DNA of 64,000 nucleotides from Thiosulfativibrio zosterae. GTDB lineage: Bacteria; Pseudomonadota; Gammaproteobacteria; Thiomicrospirales; Thiomicrospiraceae. Below, in pieces: positions 1 to 9,377 of this stretch (position 1 is its first letter; every line of letters starts with the position of its first letter). Both the position numbers and the translations under genes were made by a program. Below the pieces are notes generated by a model, which saw nothing but the letters and a program-made list of their open reading frames with translations, was not told the DNA's origin and made no database searches. The stretch is taken from positions 578,001 through 642,000 of the forward strand of contig NZ_AP021888.1 of the NCBI RefSeq assembly GCF_011398155.1. Reading direction: 5' to 3'.

Positions 1-94
1 TGTTGCGTCTTTAGATCCAGTAAGTTTGATTGGCTTTAAGAATGTCATTATGACTCAAGGTGCTGTTAGACAGCTTGAGGAGAGCTTAGCATGA
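1..94 (+). CDS. rplD: 50S ribosomal protein L4, C-terminal fragment (cut by window start)
   Basis: The window opens inside a + strand reading frame whose last 30 residues run from V-A-S-L-D-P to E-E-S-L-A before a TGA at 92-94. The ending (VSLIGFKNVIMTQGAV) matches the C-terminus of ribosomal protein L4, and the gene lies directly before rplW as in every S10 operon. Its stop overlaps the rplW start as ATGA, so the two are translationally coupled. Only the tail is visible, so nothing can be said about the 23S-binding globular domain or the S10-operon autoregulatory role known for L4 in Escherichia coli. Confidence 0.9.
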   Translation, partial: VASLDPVSLIGFKNVIMTQGAVRQLEESLA

Positions 95-384
95 AGCAAG
101 AACGTTTATTAAAAGTATTGTTGGCTCCACATATTTCTGAGAAGTCAGCTTATGCAGCTGAAGCTAATCAGTACGTATTTAAAGTCGAGCCTACTGCAAC
201 TAAGCCAGAAGTAAAGGCAGCGGTAGAGTCACTTTTTAATGTAAAAGTACAGTCAGTAAACATGATTAACTTAAAGGGCAAAACAAAAGTCTTTAAGGGT
301 CGTGTTGGTAAACGCAATGGTGTGCGTAAGGCAATCGTTCGTTTGGTAGAAGGTCAAGAAATTGACTTTTCTGGCGCGGAATAA
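91..384 (+). CDS. rplW: 50S ribosomal protein L23
   Basis: 97 residues, the usual bacterial length. L23 binds domain III of 23S rRNA at the peptide exit tunnel, where it docks trigger factor and SRP. Family features are visible: the N-terminal [14 protein letters not shown], the [12 protein letters not shown] helix, and the V-x-S-V-N-M strand before a basic loop. The ATG overlaps the rplD stop and follows a GAGGAGA ribosome binding site at 77-83. Third position in the S10 operon, 11 bases before rplB. Confidence 0.97.
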   Translation: MKQERLLKVLLAPHISEKSAYAAEANQYVFKVEPTATKPEVKAAVESLFNVKVQSVNMINLKGKTKVFKGRVGKRNGVRKAIVRLVEGQEIDFSGAE

Positions 385-395
385 GGAGTCTTCTG

Positions 396-1226
396 ATGGC
401 AATTATTAAAAAATCAAAGCCAACCTCTCCAGGTCGTCGCTTTGTTGTTCAGATTGTTGAACCAACATTGCACAAAGGCAAACCACATGCAGCTTTATTA
501 GAAAAAAAATCTAAGAAAGGTGGTCGTAATTCAAATGGTCGTATTACTGTTCGTCACCAAGGTGGTGGTCATAAGCAACATTACCGTTTAGTAGATTTTA
601 AACGTGATAAAGATGGTATTCCAGCAACTGTTGAGCGTTTAGAGTACGATCCAAACCGTACAGCTCATATTGCTTTAATTAAGTATGCAGATGGACACCG
701 TGCCTATATCCTAGCACCTAAAAATGTTACAGCAGGCGATGTTATTGAGTCTGGTGCGCATGTGTCTATTAAGCCAGGAAATTGTTTACCTTTAAGAAAC
801 ATCCCGGTTGGTACAGTTGTGCATGCATTGGAAATGCGTCCAGGAAAGGGTGCACAGATTGCACGTAGTGCTGGTGCGGCAGTTCAAATTGCAGGTCGTG
901 ATGGTGCTTATGTTTTAGTAAAACTTCGTTCTGGTGAAATGCGTAAGATTCTTTCTGAATGTCGCGCAACTATCGGTGAAGTGGGTAATTCAGAACACAG
1001 TCTTCGTAAGCTAGGTAAGGCCGGTGCTTCTCGTTGGAGAGGTGTTAGACCTACTGTTCGTGGTGTTGCGATGAACCCTGTTGACCATCCGCACGGTGGT
1101 GGTGAAGGTCGTTCTTCCGGTGGTCGTCACCCTGTCAGTCCATGGGGTGTTCCAACTAAAGGTAAGAAGACTCGTAGTAATAAGCGTACTGATAAAATGA
1201 TCGTACGTCGTAGAAACAGTAAGTAA
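396..1226 (+). CDS. rplB: 50S ribosomal protein L2
   Basis: 276 residues, full length. L2 is a core 23S rRNA-binding protein needed for subunit joining and the peptidyl-transferase centre. The hallmark conserved segment [20 protein letters not shown] is present near residue 215-235 and contains the conserved histidine close to the active site. The very basic C-terminus ([21 protein letters not shown]) is typical. AAGGAG at 383-388 sets the ATG at 396. Lies between rplW and rpsS as in the canonical S10 operon. Confidence 0.98.
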   Translation: MAIIKKSKPTSPGRRFVVQIVEPTLHKGKPHAALLEKKSKKGGRNSNGRITVRHQGGGHKQHYRLVDFKRDKDGIPATVERLEYDPNRTAHIALIKYADGHRAYILAPKNVTAGDVIESGAHVSIKPGNCLPLRNIPVGTVVHALEMRPGKGAQIARSAGAAVQIAGRDGAYVLVKLRSGEMRKILSECRATIGEVGNSEHSLRKLGKAGASRWRGVRPTVRGVAMNPVDHPHGGGEGRSSGGRHPVSPWGVPTKGKKTRSNKRTDKMIVRRRNSK

Positions 1227-1236
1227 GGAAGGATTC

Positions 1237-1512
1237 ATGCCACGTTCAGTTAAAAAAGGTCCTTTTGTAGATCATCACCTTTATAAAAAGGTGATGGAGG
1301 CACAAGAATCTGGTAATAAGCGTCCAATTAAAACTTGGTCAAGAAGATCGGTGATTTTACCCGATATGATTGGTTTAACTCTTGCCGTTCATAACGGTAA
1401 AGAACATATCCCAGTATTTGTATCAGAAAATATGGTTGGCCATAAATTAGGTGAGTTCTCTATGACTAGAACTTTCCGTGGTCATGCTGCTGATAAAAAA
1501 GCTAAGCGATAG
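1237..1512 (+). CDS. rpsS: 30S ribosomal protein S19
   Basis: 91 residues, family length. S19 sits on the 30S head with S13 and contacts the A-site finger. The opening [15 protein letters not shown] and the [16 protein letters not shown] and [14 protein letters not shown] segments are diagnostic. The start follows an AAGGAAGGA ribosome binding site overlapping the end of rplB. Spaced 10 bases from both neighbours in the S10 operon. Confidence 0.98.
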   Translation: MPRSVKKGPFVDHHLYKKVMEAQESGNKRPIKTWSRRSVILPDMIGLTLAVHNGKEHIPVFVSENMVGHKLGEFSMTRTFRGHAADKKAKR

Positions 1513-1522
1513 GAGAATAATC

Positions 1523-1855
1523 ATGCAAGTCAGTGCAACACATAAATTTGCTCGTATCTCTCCTCAAAAAGCTCGTTTAGTAGCAGATATGATTAGAGGG
1601 AAAGATGTCGAGTCAGCCGTCAATATTCTAACTTTTAGCAATAAAAAAGCAGCTGAGTTAATTAAGAAAGTACTTAATTCAGCCATTGCAAATGCTGAGA
1701 ATAATGAAGGTGCAGATATCGATGAACTAAAAGTAACTGCAACCTTTATCAATGAAGGTCCAATTATGAAGCGTATGCGTGCGAGAGCAAAGGGTCGTGG
1801 AAACCGTATCCAAAAGCGTATTAGTCATATTACAGTTACTGTTGGCGATAAGTAA
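1523..1855 (+). CDS. rplV: 50S ribosomal protein L22
   Basis: 110 residues from the ATG at 1523, which follows TAGGAG and gives the usual L22 length. A longer in-frame reading from 1478 would run into rpsS and is not supported. L22 lines the nascent-peptide tunnel through its beta-hairpin (macrolide-resistance site). Seen here: the N-terminal helix region [26 protein letters not shown], and the basic hairpin ending [18 protein letters not shown]. Sits between rpsS and rpsC. Confidence 0.97.
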   Translation: MQVSATHKFARISPQKARLVADMIRGKDVESAVNILTFSNKKAAELIKKVLNSAIANAENNEGADIDELKVTATFINEGPIMKRMRARAKGRGNRIQKRISHITVTVGDK

Positions 1856-1866
1856 GGAGAACCAGA

Positions 1867-2547
1867 ATGGGTCAAAAAGTACATCCAGTAGGTATTCGTT
1901 TAGGAATTACCAAGGATTGGAACGCTCGCTGGTATGCGGATAGTAAGCACTATTCGGATTTCCTTGTAAGCGATGTCGAAATCAGAAAGATTTTAAATGA
2001 AAAATTATCACATGCTTCAATCAGTAAGATTCACATTGAGCGTGTTGCTAATGGAGTGCGTGTAACACTTCATACTGCGCGTCCAGGTGTTGTTATTGGT
2101 AAAAAAGGTGAAGATATTGAGAAAATCAAACAGTTGTTAATGGCTAAGACTGGCCTACCTGTCAATATCAATATCGAAGAAATTAAAAAGCCTGAGTTGG
2201 ATGCTAAATTGGTTGCTGAGAGTATTGCTCAGCAACTAGAAAAACGTATCCAGTTTAGACGTGCAATGAAGCGTGCTGTTGGCAATGCTATGCGTATTGG
2301 TGCTGGTGGAATCAAAGTGAACATTTCTGGCCGTTTAAACGGTGCTGAAATTGCTCGTGCTGAATGGTATCGTGAAGGTCGTGTGCCTCTACATACTTTC
2401 CGTGCTGATATTGATTATGCGACTTTTGAAGCAGATACAACCTACGGGAAAATTGGTGTTAAAGTTTGGATCTTTAAAGGTGAAAAGCTTGGTAAATTTT
2501 CTCTAGATAACGAAAAGCAAGCTACTGCCAAAAAAGGCCGCAACTAA
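1867..2547 (+). CDS. rpsC: 30S ribosomal protein S3
   Basis: 226 residues. S3 forms the mRNA entry pore with S4 and S5. It opens [20 protein letters not shown], followed by a KH-type II domain with the GxxG-like stretch [14 protein letters not shown], and the C-terminal S3 domain containing [25 protein letters not shown], whose basic residues belong to the ribosome helicase centre. AAGGAG precedes the ATG. S10 operon member between rplV and rplP. Confidence 0.98.
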   Translation: MGQKVHPVGIRLGITKDWNARWYADSKHYSDFLVSDVEIRKILNEKLSHASISKIHIERVANGVRVTLHTARPGVVIGKKGEDIEKIKQLLMAKTGLPVNINIEEIKKPELDAKLVAESIAQQLEKRIQFRRAMKRAVGNAMRIGAGGIKVNISGRLNGAEIARAEWYREGRVPLHTFRADIDYATFEADTTYGKIGVKVWIFKGEKLGKFSLDNEKQATAKKGRN

Positions 2548-2561
2548 AAGGATACTAAATT

Positions 2562-2975
2562 ATGTTATTACCTAAACGTACAAAGTTTAGAAAAGTTCAT
2601 AAAGGGCGTAACCGTGGTTTGGCTTTAGTTGGTAATAAAGTAAGCTTCGGTGAGTTCGGCTTAAAAGCTGTTGAGCGTGGCCGTATGACATCAAGACAAA
2701 TTGAAGCCGGTCGTCGTGTTATGACTCGTAAAGTAAAACGTGGTGCTAAGATTTGGATTCGTGTATTCCCTGATAAGCCAATTACCAGTAAGCCTCTTGA
2801 GGTTCGTATGGGTAAAGGTAAAGGGAGTGTTGAATATTGGGTTGCTCAAATTCAACCAGGTCGTATGATTTATGAAATGCAGGGTGTTGAGGAAACAGTT
2901 GCTCGTGAAGCTTTTGAGCTTGCAGCTGCTAAGTTACCATTTAAGACCCAGTTTGTAACAAGAACGGTGATGTAA
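2562..2975 (+). CDS. rplP: 50S ribosomal protein L16
   Basis: 137 residues, full length. L16 binds near the A site of the large subunit. Diagnostic parts are [19 protein letters not shown] at the start, [22 protein letters not shown] in the middle and [23 protein letters not shown] toward the end. The arginine around residue 81, hydroxylated by YcfD in E. coli, falls in the conserved basic region (VRMGKGKG). AAAAGGA precedes the ATG. Its TAA lies one base before the rpmC start. Confidence 0.98.
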   Translation: MLLPKRTKFRKVHKGRNRGLALVGNKVSFGEFGLKAVERGRMTSRQIEAGRRVMTRKVKRGAKIWIRVFPDKPITSKPLEVRMGKGKGSVEYWVAQIQPGRMIYEMQGVEETVAREAFELAAAKLPFKTQFVTRTVM

Positions 2976-2976
2976 G

Positions 2977-3168
2977 ATGTCAGTAAAATCATTACAAGAA
3001 AAATCGGTTGATGAGTTACGCGCAGAGTTAATCGCTTTGTTGCAAGAGCAATTTAACTTAAGAATGCAACATGCAACTGGTCAGTTGAAAAATACTGCTC
3101 AATTGAAGGCCGTCCGTCGTTCTGTTGCAAGAGTTAAAACCATCATTCGTCAAAAAGTGAGTAAATAA
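2977..3168 (+). CDS. rpmC: 50S ribosomal protein L29
   Basis: 63 residues forming two predicted helices. L29 lies beside L23 at the tunnel exit and helps SRP binding. The core [11 protein letters not shown]-type motif appears here as [18 protein letters not shown], followed by a basic helix [14 protein letters not shown]. The start is one base after rplP, so translation is probably coupled to it. Followed two bases later by rpsQ. Confidence 0.97.
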   Translation: MSVKSLQEKSVDELRAELIALLQEQFNLRMQHATGQLKNTAQLKAVRRSVARVKTIIRQKVSK

Positions 3169-3170
3169 GA

Positions 3171-3434
3171 ATGTCTGGTACAGAAACAAAAGCACGTATG
3201 ATGCAAGGAACAGTTGTTAGCAATAGCATGCAATCATCTATTGTTGTAAAAATTGATCGTTTCGTTAAGCATCCAAAGTATAAGAAGTTTATTAGAAAGT
3301 CTACAAAAGTTATGGCTCACGATGCTGAAAATGCATGTGAAGTTGGTGATACTGTTTCTATTAAAGAATGCAGACCATTATCAAAGAACAAAACTTGGAC
3401 TTTAGTCAGTATTGACGCAAAAGCTAAACTTTAA
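3171..3434 (+). CDS. rpsQ: 30S ribosomal protein S17
   Basis: 87 residues, an OB-fold protein that nucleates the 5' domain of 16S rRNA. Visible family features are [36 protein letters not shown] and [27 protein letters not shown]. It ends the S10-operon part of the cluster. It is followed by a 127-base gap holding a hairpin and a promoter, unlike the tight spacing elsewhere. Confidence 0.97.
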   Translation: MSGTETKARMMQGTVVSNSMQSSIVVKIDRFVKHPKYKKFIRKSTKVMAHDAENACEVGDTVSIKECRPLSKNKTWTLVSIDAKAKL

Positions 3435-3462
3435 TATTTAACAATTTAAATTTTTAGCAAAT

Positions 3463-3516
3463 AACCGCCAAAATAACCAAGCCATGAAAATGGGACTAGT
3501 TATTCTGGTGGTTTTT
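3463..3516 (+). terminator. Hairpin with T-run at the S10/spc operon boundary
   Basis: Arms at 3463-3477 and 3499-3513 pair over 15 positions with one mismatch and one G-T pair, and a T-run (3512-3516) follows. It comes 28 bases after the rpsQ stop, so it looks like a terminator or attenuator for the upstream S10 operon. The 3' arm nearly abuts the promoter of the next operon, so termination and re-initiation are packed together. Strength in vivo cannot be judged from sequence. Confidence 0.6.
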
Positions 3517-3518
3517 GT

Positions 3519-3526
3519 GCTATAAT
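3519..3526 (+). promoter_or_regulatory. Extended -10 promoter for the spc operon (rplN onward)
   Basis: TGCTATAAT-type extended -10 element: TATAAT at 3521-3526 preceded by TG. No good -35 hexamer is present at the usual distance, which extended -10 promoters tolerate. It would place the transcription start near 3533, about 30 bases before the rplN ATG. This matches the E. coli arrangement in which rplN begins the separately transcribed spc operon. Confidence 0.6.
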
Positions 3527-3561
3527 CGTTTTTTTTCACAATTTAAGTATGGAGTATCACC

Positions 3562-3930
3562 ATGATTCAGATGCAAACAGTACTTGATGTTGCTGATAAC
3601 AGTGGCGCTAAACGCGTTCAATGTATAAAAGTATTGGGCGGTTCAAAGCGTCGTTATGCTGGTATTGGTGATGTTATTAAGGTTGCAATTAAAGAAGCAG
3701 CCCCTCGTGGAAAGGTCAAGAAAGGTGATGTATACAATGCGGTTGTTGTCAGAACAGCTAAGGGTGTACGTCGTCCAGATGGTTCGTTAATTAAATTTGA
3801 TGGCAATGCTGCTGTTATTCTTAATAACAAAAAAGAGCCAATTGGAACCCGTATCTTTGGACCAGTAACTCGTGAGCTAAGAAATGAAAAATTTATGAAA
3901 ATTGTTTCATTAGCTCCTGAAGTGTTATAA
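3562..3930 (+). CDS. rplN: 50S ribosomal protein L14
   Basis: 122 residues, full length. L14 forms intersubunit bridges B5 and B8 and binds the silencing factor RsfS. The start [37 protein letters not shown] and the segment [21 protein letters not shown] are diagnostic. First gene of the spc-type operon, directly downstream of the boundary hairpin and the TATAAT at 3521. A GGAG ribosome binding site precedes the ATG. Confidence 0.98.
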   Translation: MIQMQTVLDVADNSGAKRVQCIKVLGGSKRRYAGIGDVIKVAIKEAAPRGKVKKGDVYNAVVVRTAKGVRRPDGSLIKFDGNAAVILNNKKEPIGTRIFGPVTRELRNEKFMKIVSLAPEVL

Positions 3931-3941
3931 GGATTTAGATA

Positions 3942-4256
3942 ATGAATCGTTTGAAAAAAGGTGATGAAGTAATCATCATTACTGGTAGAGATAAAGCTAA
4001 GAAAGGTTCAATTTCTGCTGTTCTATCAGGTGACAAAGTAATCGTTGATGGTATTAACTTAGTCAAAAAGCATGTCAAAGCAAATCCAATGACTGGTGAG
4101 CAAGGTGGTATCGTTTCGAAAGAAATGCCTATTGCTGCATCAAATGTTGCTTTATATAACCCTGAAACACAAAAAGCTGACAAGGTCGGTGTACGTGTAG
4201 AAGATGGTGTTAAAGTGCGTTTCTTTAAATCTACAGGAAAAGCGGTTGACGCTTAA
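3942..4256 (+). CDS. rplX: 50S ribosomal protein L24
   Basis: 104 residues with an N-terminal KOW motif (KKGDEVIIITGRDKAKKGSI) that binds 23S rRNA. L24 initiates large-subunit assembly. Further family signatures are VDGINLVKKHVKANP and GGIVSKEMPI. AAGGA precedes the ATG. Second gene of the spc operon, with 11 and 13 bases to its neighbours. Confidence 0.97.
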   Translation: MNRLKKGDEVIIITGRDKAKKGSISAVLSGDKVIVDGINLVKKHVKANPMTGEQGGIVSKEMPIAASNVALYNPETQKADKVGVRVEDGVKVRFFKSTGKAVDA

Positions 4257-4269
4257 TTAGGTTAGGAAT

Positions 4270-4809
4270 ATGGCAAGATTAAAAAAAATTTATAAAGAAG
4301 AAGTATTACCAAAGCTTATGGAAAAGTTTGGTTATTCTTCTCCTATGCAAGCACCTAAACTGTTAAAGATTACAGTTAACATGGGTGTCGGCGATGCAAT
4401 TGCAGACAAGAAAGTTCTTGATAATGCAGTTGCTGATATGGAAGCAATTACAGGTCAAAAAGTTGTTCGCACCTTGGCTCGTAAATCAGTTGCTAGCTTT
4501 AAGGTCCGTGATGGATATCCTTTGGGTTGTAAAGTAACTTTACGTGGCGAAAAAATGTATGAATTTTTAGACCGTTTAGTGAATATTGCTTTACCACGCG
4601 TTAGAGACTTCCAAGGCGTCAATGCAAAAGCATTTGATGGCCGTGGTAACTATAACCTAGGTCTTAAAGAGCAAATCATTTTCCCTGAAATTGAATTTGA
4701 AAAAGTCGATAAGATTCGTGGTATGGATATTAACTTCGCTACAACTGCAGCAACAAATGAAGAAGCTAAAGCTTTATTAGAAGCATTTAACTTCCCGTTT
4801 AAGAAGTAA
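4270..4809 (+). CDS. rplE: 50S ribosomal protein L5
   Basis: 179 residues. L5 binds 5S rRNA with L18 and L25 and contacts P-site tRNA. Visible features: [10 protein letters not shown], the segment [34 protein letters not shown] split over two strands, and the C-terminal [29 protein letters not shown]. Full length, with an AGG-containing ribosome binding site just upstream. spc operon, between rplX and rpsN. Confidence 0.98.
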   Translation: MARLKKIYKEEVLPKLMEKFGYSSPMQAPKLLKITVNMGVGDAIADKKVLDNAVADMEAITGQKVVRTLARKSVASFKVRDGYPLGCKVTLRGEKMYEFLDRLVNIALPRVRDFQGVNAKAFDGRGNYNLGLKEQIIFPEIEFEKVDKIRGMDINFATTAATNEEAKALLEAFNFPFKK

Positions 4810-4819
4810 GGAGTATCTC

Positions 4820-5125
4820 GTGGCTAAGAAATCAATGATTGCTAGAGAGAACAAAAGAGCTGAGACTGTTGCTAAGTATGCTGATAAGCGTGCTGAATTA
4901 AAGGCTGCAACAGTTAATATCAATTTAAGTTATGAAGAGCGTTTAGATGCAATTGAGAAGTTAAGTAAACTACCTCGCAATTCTTCTTCAGTTCGTCAGC
5001 GTAACCGCTGTCGTTTGACTGGGCGCCCTCATGGTGTTTATAGAAAGTTTGGTTTATCACGTAACATGCTAAGAATTTTAGCAATGCAAGGTGATGTTCC
5101 AGGTTTAAGAAAAGCTAGTTGGTAA
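4820..5125 (+). CDS. rpsN: 30S ribosomal protein S14 (zinc-independent form)
   Basis: 101 residues from a GTG start at 4820 preceded by AAGGAG. S14 helps form the 30S head. The length and the lack of CxxC pairs in the RNA-binding region ([20 protein letters not shown]) mark it as the long, zinc-free type found in most gammaproteobacteria rather than the 61-residue zinc form. Between rplE and rpsH. Confidence 0.97.
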   Translation: MAKKSMIARENKRAETVAKYADKRAELKAATVNINLSYEERLDAIEKLSKLPRNSSSVRQRNRCRLTGRPHGVYRKFGLSRNMLRILAMQGDVPGLRKASW

Positions 5126-5137
5126 GGATTAAGTAAT

Positions 5138-5533
5138 ATGAGTATGTCTGATCCAATTGCGGATATGTTAACTCGCATCAGAAATGGCCAGATGGCTGGT
5201 CATTCAAATGTTGTCATTCCTTCTTCAAAAGTTAAGGTTGCCTTAGCTAAAGTTCTTAAAGATGAAGGTTATGTAAATACATATAGCATTAAAGAAGTAA
5301 ACGGTAAGTCTGAGTTGTCTGTTGATCTTAAGTACTATGAAGGTAAGCCTGTCATAGAAATGATCAAGCGTGTTAGTAGACCAGGTTTACGTGTTTATAA
5401 AAATAAAAATGAATTACCACAAGTAATTGCTGGTATGGGTGTAGCTATTATTTCTACATCTCAAGGAATCATGTCTGATCGTCAAGCTCGTACTGCGGGT
5501 GTTGGTGGTGAGATTATTTGTTACGTTGCTTAA
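5138..5533 (+). CDS. rpsH: 30S ribosomal protein S8
   Basis: 131 residues. S8 binds the central domain of 16S rRNA and, in E. coli, represses the spc operon by binding the rplE leader. The opening [18 protein letters not shown] and the C-terminal signature [17 protein letters not shown] are diagnostic. An AAGGA motif lies upstream of the ATG. spc operon, 10 bases before rplF. Confidence 0.98.
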   Translation: MSMSDPIADMLTRIRNGQMAGHSNVVIPSSKVKVALAKVLKDEGYVNTYSIKEVNGKSELSVDLKYYEGKPVIEMIKRVSRPGLRVYKNKNELPQVIAGMGVAIISTSQGIMSDRQARTAGVGGEIICYVA

Positions 5534-5543
5534 GGAGATTTAG

Positions 5544-6077
5544 ATGTCAAGAATTGCAAAGTCTCCAATTACATTACCCTCTGGTGTTGATGTAAAAGTA
5601 AATGGAACAATGGTAACTGTTAAAGGCGCTAAGGCAACTTTGGAAAAACAGTTAAACAATAAAGTCGTTATTAACATTGCTGATAATGTAATCAATGTTA
5701 GTCCAGTCTCTGAAAGTATTGAAAACTGGGCACAAGCCGGAACTGCAAGAGCTTTAATCAATAATATGGTTAAAGGTGTAACAGTTGGTTTCGAAAAGAA
5801 ACTTATTTTGGTTGGTGTTGGTTATCGTGCGAAAGCTGAAGGTCAAAATCTTAATTTGACATTAGGTTTTTCTCACCCAGTAAATCATGCAATCCCAGCT
5901 GGAATTACAGTTGAAACCCCAACACAGACAGAAATCTTAATTAAAGGTGCTGATAAACAGGTTGTTGGTCAAATTGCTTCAGAAATTCGTGGATACCGTC
6001 CTCCTGAGCCTTATAAAGGTAAGGGTGTTAAGTATTCTGATGAGTTTATTCTTCGCAAAGAAGCTAAGAAGAAATAG
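5544..6077 (+). CDS. rplF: 50S ribosomal protein L6
   Basis: 177 residues, built from two repeated alpha-beta domains. L6 binds the sarcin-ricin loop region near the factor-binding site. It opens [17 protein letters not shown] and carries the C-terminal signature [26 protein letters not shown] precedes the ATG. spc operon, between rpsH and rplR. Confidence 0.98.
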   Translation: MSRIAKSPITLPSGVDVKVNGTMVTVKGAKATLEKQLNNKVVINIADNVINVSPVSESIENWAQAGTARALINNMVKGVTVGFEKKLILVGVGYRAKAEGQNLNLTLGFSHPVNHAIPAGITVETPTQTEILIKGADKQVVGQIASEIRGYRPPEPYKGKGVKYSDEFILRKEAKKK

Positions 6078-6091
6078 GTAGGGAATTGAAA

Positions 6092-6445
6092 ATGGATAAA
6101 AAAACTACCAGACTTCGTAGAGCTAAAAAAGTAAGAGCTAAAATTGCTACTCAAAAAGTTGCACGCTTAAGTATCCACAGAACACCAAGACATATTTATG
6201 CGCAGTTGATTTCAGCTGATGGTGTGACTGTTGTTGCTTCAAGTTCTACTTTACAAGCAGAAGTCAAAAAAGAAATCAGCTATTCTGGTAACAAGGATGC
6301 TGCAAAAGTTGTTGGTAAATTCATCGCTGAAAAAGCAAAAGCTGCAGGTATTACTGCAGTTGCCTTTGATCGTTCTGGTTTTAAATACCATGGCCGTGTA
6401 AAAGATTTAGCTGATTCTGCGCGTGAAAACGGACTAGAGTTTTAA
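6092..6445 (+). CDS. rplR: 50S ribosomal protein L18
   Basis: 117 residues from the ATG at 6092, the usual L18 length. An upstream in-frame TTG at 6086 would add two residues, but the AGGTAGGG motif is better placed for the ATG. L18 binds 5S rRNA in the central protuberance. Features: [28 protein letters not shown] and [22 protein letters not shown]. Confidence 0.97.
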   Translation: MDKKTTRLRRAKKVRAKIATQKVARLSIHRTPRHIYAQLISADGVTVVASSSTLQAEVKKEISYSGNKDAAKVVGKFIAEKAKAAGITAVAFDRSGFKYHGRVKDLADSARENGLEF

Positions 6446-6459
6446 TAAAAGGGTTCAAA

Positions 6460-6969
6460 ATGTCTTCAAAGGAATTACAAGAAGGTCAAGATGGCCTAGT
6501 TGAAAAGCTCGTTTCTGTTCGCCGTGTTGCTAAAGTAGTAAAGGGTGGTCGTGTATTTGCGTTCTCAGCACTAACTGTTGTTGGTGATGGAGAAGGTCGA
6601 GTTGGTTATGGAAGTGGTAAGGCAAGTGAAGTTCCTGTTGCAATTAAAAAGGCAATGGAGCAAGCTCGTCGTAACATGAAGTCTGTTAGCTTAGATGGCA
6701 GCACTTTACAGTATCCAATTAACTTCAAGCAAGGTGCAGCTAACATTGTTATGATGCCAGCTTCTGAAGGTACTGGTGTTATTGCTGGTGGTGCAATGCG
6801 TGCTGTTCTTGAAGCAGCGGGTGTTAAGGATGTATTGGCTAAATGTATCGGTACAACTAGACCTGTAAACGTAGTACGTTCAACCGTAAATGCATTAACT
6901 GGAATGAGCAGCCCAGAACTAATCGCGGCAAAACGTGGTAAAACTGTTGCTGAAATTTTAGGTGAATAA
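6460..6969 (+). CDS. rpsE: 30S ribosomal protein S5
   Basis: 169 residues. S5 lies at the mRNA entry channel and influences fidelity. The N-terminal dsRNA-binding-like domain contains [29 protein letters not shown]. The C-terminal part carries [21 protein letters not shown] and a [19 protein letters not shown] stretch. Spectinomycin-site residues lie in the VKGGR loop. Its TAA is one base before rpmD. Confidence 0.98.
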   Translation: MSSKELQEGQDGLVEKLVSVRRVAKVVKGGRVFAFSALTVVGDGEGRVGYGSGKASEVPVAIKKAMEQARRNMKSVSLDGSTLQYPINFKQGAANIVMMPASEGTGVIAGGAMRAVLEAAGVKDVLAKCIGTTRPVNVVRSTVNALTGMSSPELIAAKRGKTVAEILGE

Positions 6970-6970
6970 G

Positions 6971-7159
6971 ATGGCTGATCAAAAAAAATTAAGTGTTACT
7001 TTGGTTAAAAGTTCTATTGGTCGTATTCCTAAGCATGTAGCATGCGTTAAGGGTTTAGGTCTTAGAAGAATGCACCATACTGTAACGGTTATTGATACTC
7101 CTGAAAATCGTGGAATGATCAATAAAGTTTCATATATGTTAAAAGTTGAGGAAGCATAA
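6971..7159 (+). CDS. rpmD: 50S ribosomal protein L30
   Basis: 62 residues from the ATG at 6971, one base after the rpsE stop. A GTG at 6962 in the same frame lies inside rpsE and is not needed. Short L30 of the bacterial type, with [32 protein letters not shown] as the conserved body (written across the domain). spc operon, immediately before rplO. Confidence 0.97.
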   Translation: MADQKKLSVTLVKSSIGRIPKHVACVKGLGLRRMHHTVTVIDTPENRGMINKVSYMLKVEEA

Positions 7160-7160
7160 G

Positions 7161-7592
7161 ATGCAACTAAATACTTTACAACCCGCTGAAGGCGCTAAAA
7201 AAGCCTATAAGCGTAGAGGTCGTGGACAAGGTTCTGGCTTAGGTAAGATGGGTGGCCGTGGTCACAAGGGACAAAAGTCTCGTTCTGGTGGTATGCCAAG
7301 AATCGGTTTTGAAGGTGGTCAAATGCCTTTACAACGTCGTCTACCAAAAGTTGGTTTCACGTCACGCAAAGCAGCAAGCGTTGCAGAGATTCGTTTAGAT
7401 ACCTTGTCTAAAATTGATGCTGAAATTATTGATGTTGCCGTTTTAAAAGCAGCAGATTTTTTTTCTGACACAATTAAAGAAGTTAAGGTAATCAATTCTG
7501 GCGAATTAACAAAAGCAGTAAAATTGTCAGGTTTGAGAATTACAGAATCGGCTAAATCAGCTGTTTTAGCAGCCGGTGGTTCAGTCGAGTAA
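7161..7592 (+). CDS. rplO: 50S ribosomal protein L15
   Basis: 143 residues from the ATG at 7161, one base after rpmD. L15 is a late-assembly large-subunit protein with an extended basic N-terminus. The glycine/basic tract [21 protein letters not shown] and [15 protein letters not shown] are diagnostic. Longer in-frame starts upstream overlap rpmD and are not supported. Three bases separate it from secY. Confidence 0.97.
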   Translation: MQLNTLQPAEGAKKAYKRRGRGQGSGLGKMGGRGHKGQKSRSGGMPRIGFEGGQMPLQRRLPKVGFTSRKAASVAEIRLDTLSKIDAEIIDVAVLKAADFFSDTIKEVKVINSGELTKAVKLSGLRITESAKSAVLAAGGSVE

Positions 7593-7595
7593 TTT

Positions 7596-8909
7596 ATGAA
7601 GAGTCAAGCAAGCGTATCAAGTGGAGCTGGTGAGTTAAAAAATAAAATATTTTTTGTACTTGCTGCTCTCATTATTTATAGATTAGGAACTCATGTTCCT
7701 GTTCCTTTAATTGATCCAATTGCTCTGGCTGCAATGTTTGAACAACAAAAAGGTACCATTCTTGACATGTTTAACATGTTTTCGGGTGGTGCCTTGCAAC
7801 GTTTATCTATTCTGGCTTTAGGGATTATGCCCTATATTTCAGCATCTATCATTATGCAGCTTTTAACGGTGGTTTCCCCAACCTTAGAGCAGATTAAAAA
7901 AGATGGTGAAGCAGGTCGTCGTAAAATCACCCAATATACTCGTTATGGAACAGTTGTATTAGCAACTTTTCAGGCATTAGGTGTGGCGATTGCGCTTGAA
8001 TCGCAGAACATAAATGGCATGTCAGTCGTTGTTCAAGCTGGATTTATGTTCAAATTAATTGCAGTTGTAACACTGGTCAGTGGAACAATCTTTTTAATGT
8101 GGTTAGGTGAGCAAATTACAGAAAGAGGTATTGGTAACGGTATTTCTTTAATTATTTTTGCTGGTATTGTTGCTGGATTACCGTCAGCTCTTGGTGGTAC
8201 TTTCGAACAAGTTAATTCAGGTGCTTTACATGCTATTACCATTTTTATTTTATTAGCTTTGGTTTTTGCAGTAATCGCCTTTGTTGTATTTGTAGAAAGA
8301 GGTCAGCGTAGAATTCCAATACATTACGCACAGCAAATGCGTGGTCGTAAGTTCTATGGTGGTCAAGAAGGTCATCTACCACTTAAATTAAATATGGCAG
8401 GCGTTATTCCTCCTATCTTCGCATCAAGTATTATTTTGTTTCCTGCGACTTTGGGTGGTTGGTTTGGATCTGCTGAAAATTTAGGTTGGTTAAAAGATAT
8501 AGCAACAACTATGTCACCTGGTCAGCCTTTGTATATATTATTTTATGCAATGGCAATTATATTCTTCTGCTTCTTTTATACAGCGATTGTTTTCAATCCT
8601 GATGAAATTGCAGATAACTTAAAAAAATCTGGTGCTCAGATTCAAGGTTTGCGTCCTGGTCCACAGACTGCGCGTAAGATTGACAGTATTATGGGTCGCC
8701 TCACTTTAGCGGGTGCGGTATATATTACAGCGGTGTGTTTGTTACCAGAGTTTCTAATTTTGTATTGGAATGTTCCTTTCTATTTTGGTGGAACCTCCTT
8801 GTTGATTATCGTTATTGTTGTTATGGATTTCATGACGCAAATTCAAACGCATATGCAGTCAGGTCAATACGAAAAGATGATGAAAAAAGCAAATCTAAAG
8901 GGTAGATAA
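7596..8909 (+). CDS. secY: Protein translocase subunit SecY
   Basis: 437 residues, ten membrane segments expected. SecY is the channel of the SecYEG inner-membrane translocon. Family signatures: [12 protein letters not shown] after the first hydrophobic stretch, the plug-region segment [40 protein letters not shown], and the cytoplasmic loops [22 protein letters not shown] and IQGLRPG. It follows rplO by three bases with only a weak ribosome binding site, suggesting translational coupling. The rpmJ gene that normally follows is missing. Confidence 0.98.
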   Translation: MKSQASVSSGAGELKNKIFFVLAALIIYRLGTHVPVPLIDPIALAAMFEQQKGTILDMFNMFSGGALQRLSILALGIMPYISASIIMQLLTVVSPTLEQIKKDGEAGRRKITQYTRYGTVVLATFQALGVAIALESQNINGMSVVVQAGFMFKLIAVVTLVSGTIFLMWLGEQITERGIGNGISLIIFAGIVAGLPSALGGTFEQVNSGALHAITIFILLALVFAVIAFVVFVERGQRRIPIHYAQQMRGRKFYGGQEGHLPLKLNMAGVIPPIFASSIILFPATLGGWFGSAENLGWLKDIATTMSPGQPLYILFYAMAIIFFCFFYTAIVFNPDEIADNLKKSGAQIQGLRPGPQTARKIDSIMGRLTLAGAVYITAVCLLPEFLILYWNVPFYFGGTSLLIIVIVVMDFMTQIQTHMQSGQYEKMMKKANLKGR

Positions 8910-8926
8910 TTCTTTTTGAATTATCT
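8904..8926 (+). other. Perfect AT-rich hairpin over the secY stop codon
   Basis: Nine-base arms AGATAATTC (8904-8912) and GAATTATCT (8918-8926) flank a TTTTT loop. The 5' arm contains the secY TAA. No T-run follows, so it is not a standard intrinsic terminator. It could stabilise the secY message end or mark a processing point before the alpha operon. Confidence 0.4.
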
Positions 8927-8950
8927 CTAGTAATTTATTGTGATTATGGG

Positions 8951-8956
8951 TATAAT
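8951..8956 (+). promoter_or_regulatory. Candidate -10 element for the alpha operon (rpsM onward)
   Basis: TATAAT at 8951-8956, 38 bases before the rpsM ATG, preceded by ATGGG. There is no clear -35 hexamer at 16-18 bases upstream. The position agrees with E. coli, where rpsM begins the alpha operon. Support rests on one consensus hexamer, so confidence is moderate. Confidence 0.45.
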
Positions 8957-8994
8957 TGCCCGTTTTCGAAAGATGGATAGTTAAGGAGCGCAAA

Positions 8995-9351
8995 ATGGCT
9001 CGTATTGCCGGCGTAAACATTCCAGCGAACAAGCATATTGTTATTGGTTTAAGATCAATTTTTGGTATTGGTCAAACTTCTGCACAAAAGATTTGTGCAG
9101 CTGCAAATATTAACCCTGTAACTAAGGTTCGCGAACTAACTGAAGATCAGTTAGAAGCACTTCGTACTGAAGTCACAAACTATAAAATTGAAGGTGATTT
9201 ACGTCGTGACATTTCTATGAACATCAAGCGTTTGATGGACATGGGTTGTTACAGAGGTATTCGTCACCGTCGCAGTCTTCCTGTACGTGGACAAAAAACT
9301 AAAACCAATGCTCGTACTCGTAAGGGTCCTAAAAAACCAATCAAGAGATAA
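8995..9351 (+). CDS. rpsM: 30S ribosomal protein S13
   Basis: 118 residues from the ATG at 8995, placed by AAGGAG seven bases upstream. A longer in-frame reading from 8956 would start inside the likely promoter. S13 forms intersubunit bridge B1 with L5. Features: [19 protein letters not shown], the helix-hairpin-helix-like [13 protein letters not shown], and the basic tail [20 protein letters not shown]. First gene of the alpha operon. Confidence 0.98.
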   Translation: MARIAGVNIPANKHIVIGLRSIFGIGQTSAQKICAAANINPVTKVRELTEDQLEALRTEVTNYKIEGDLRRDISMNIKRLMDMGCYRGIRHRRSLPVRGQKTKTNARTRKGPKKPIKR

Positions 9352-9377
9352 TAAGCATTAATTTGCGAGATTAAGTT

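Noticed and set aside
769-969. Open frame on the minus strand inside rplB
   Set aside because: It is antisense to a highly conserved ribosomal gene and has no binding site or protein resemblance.
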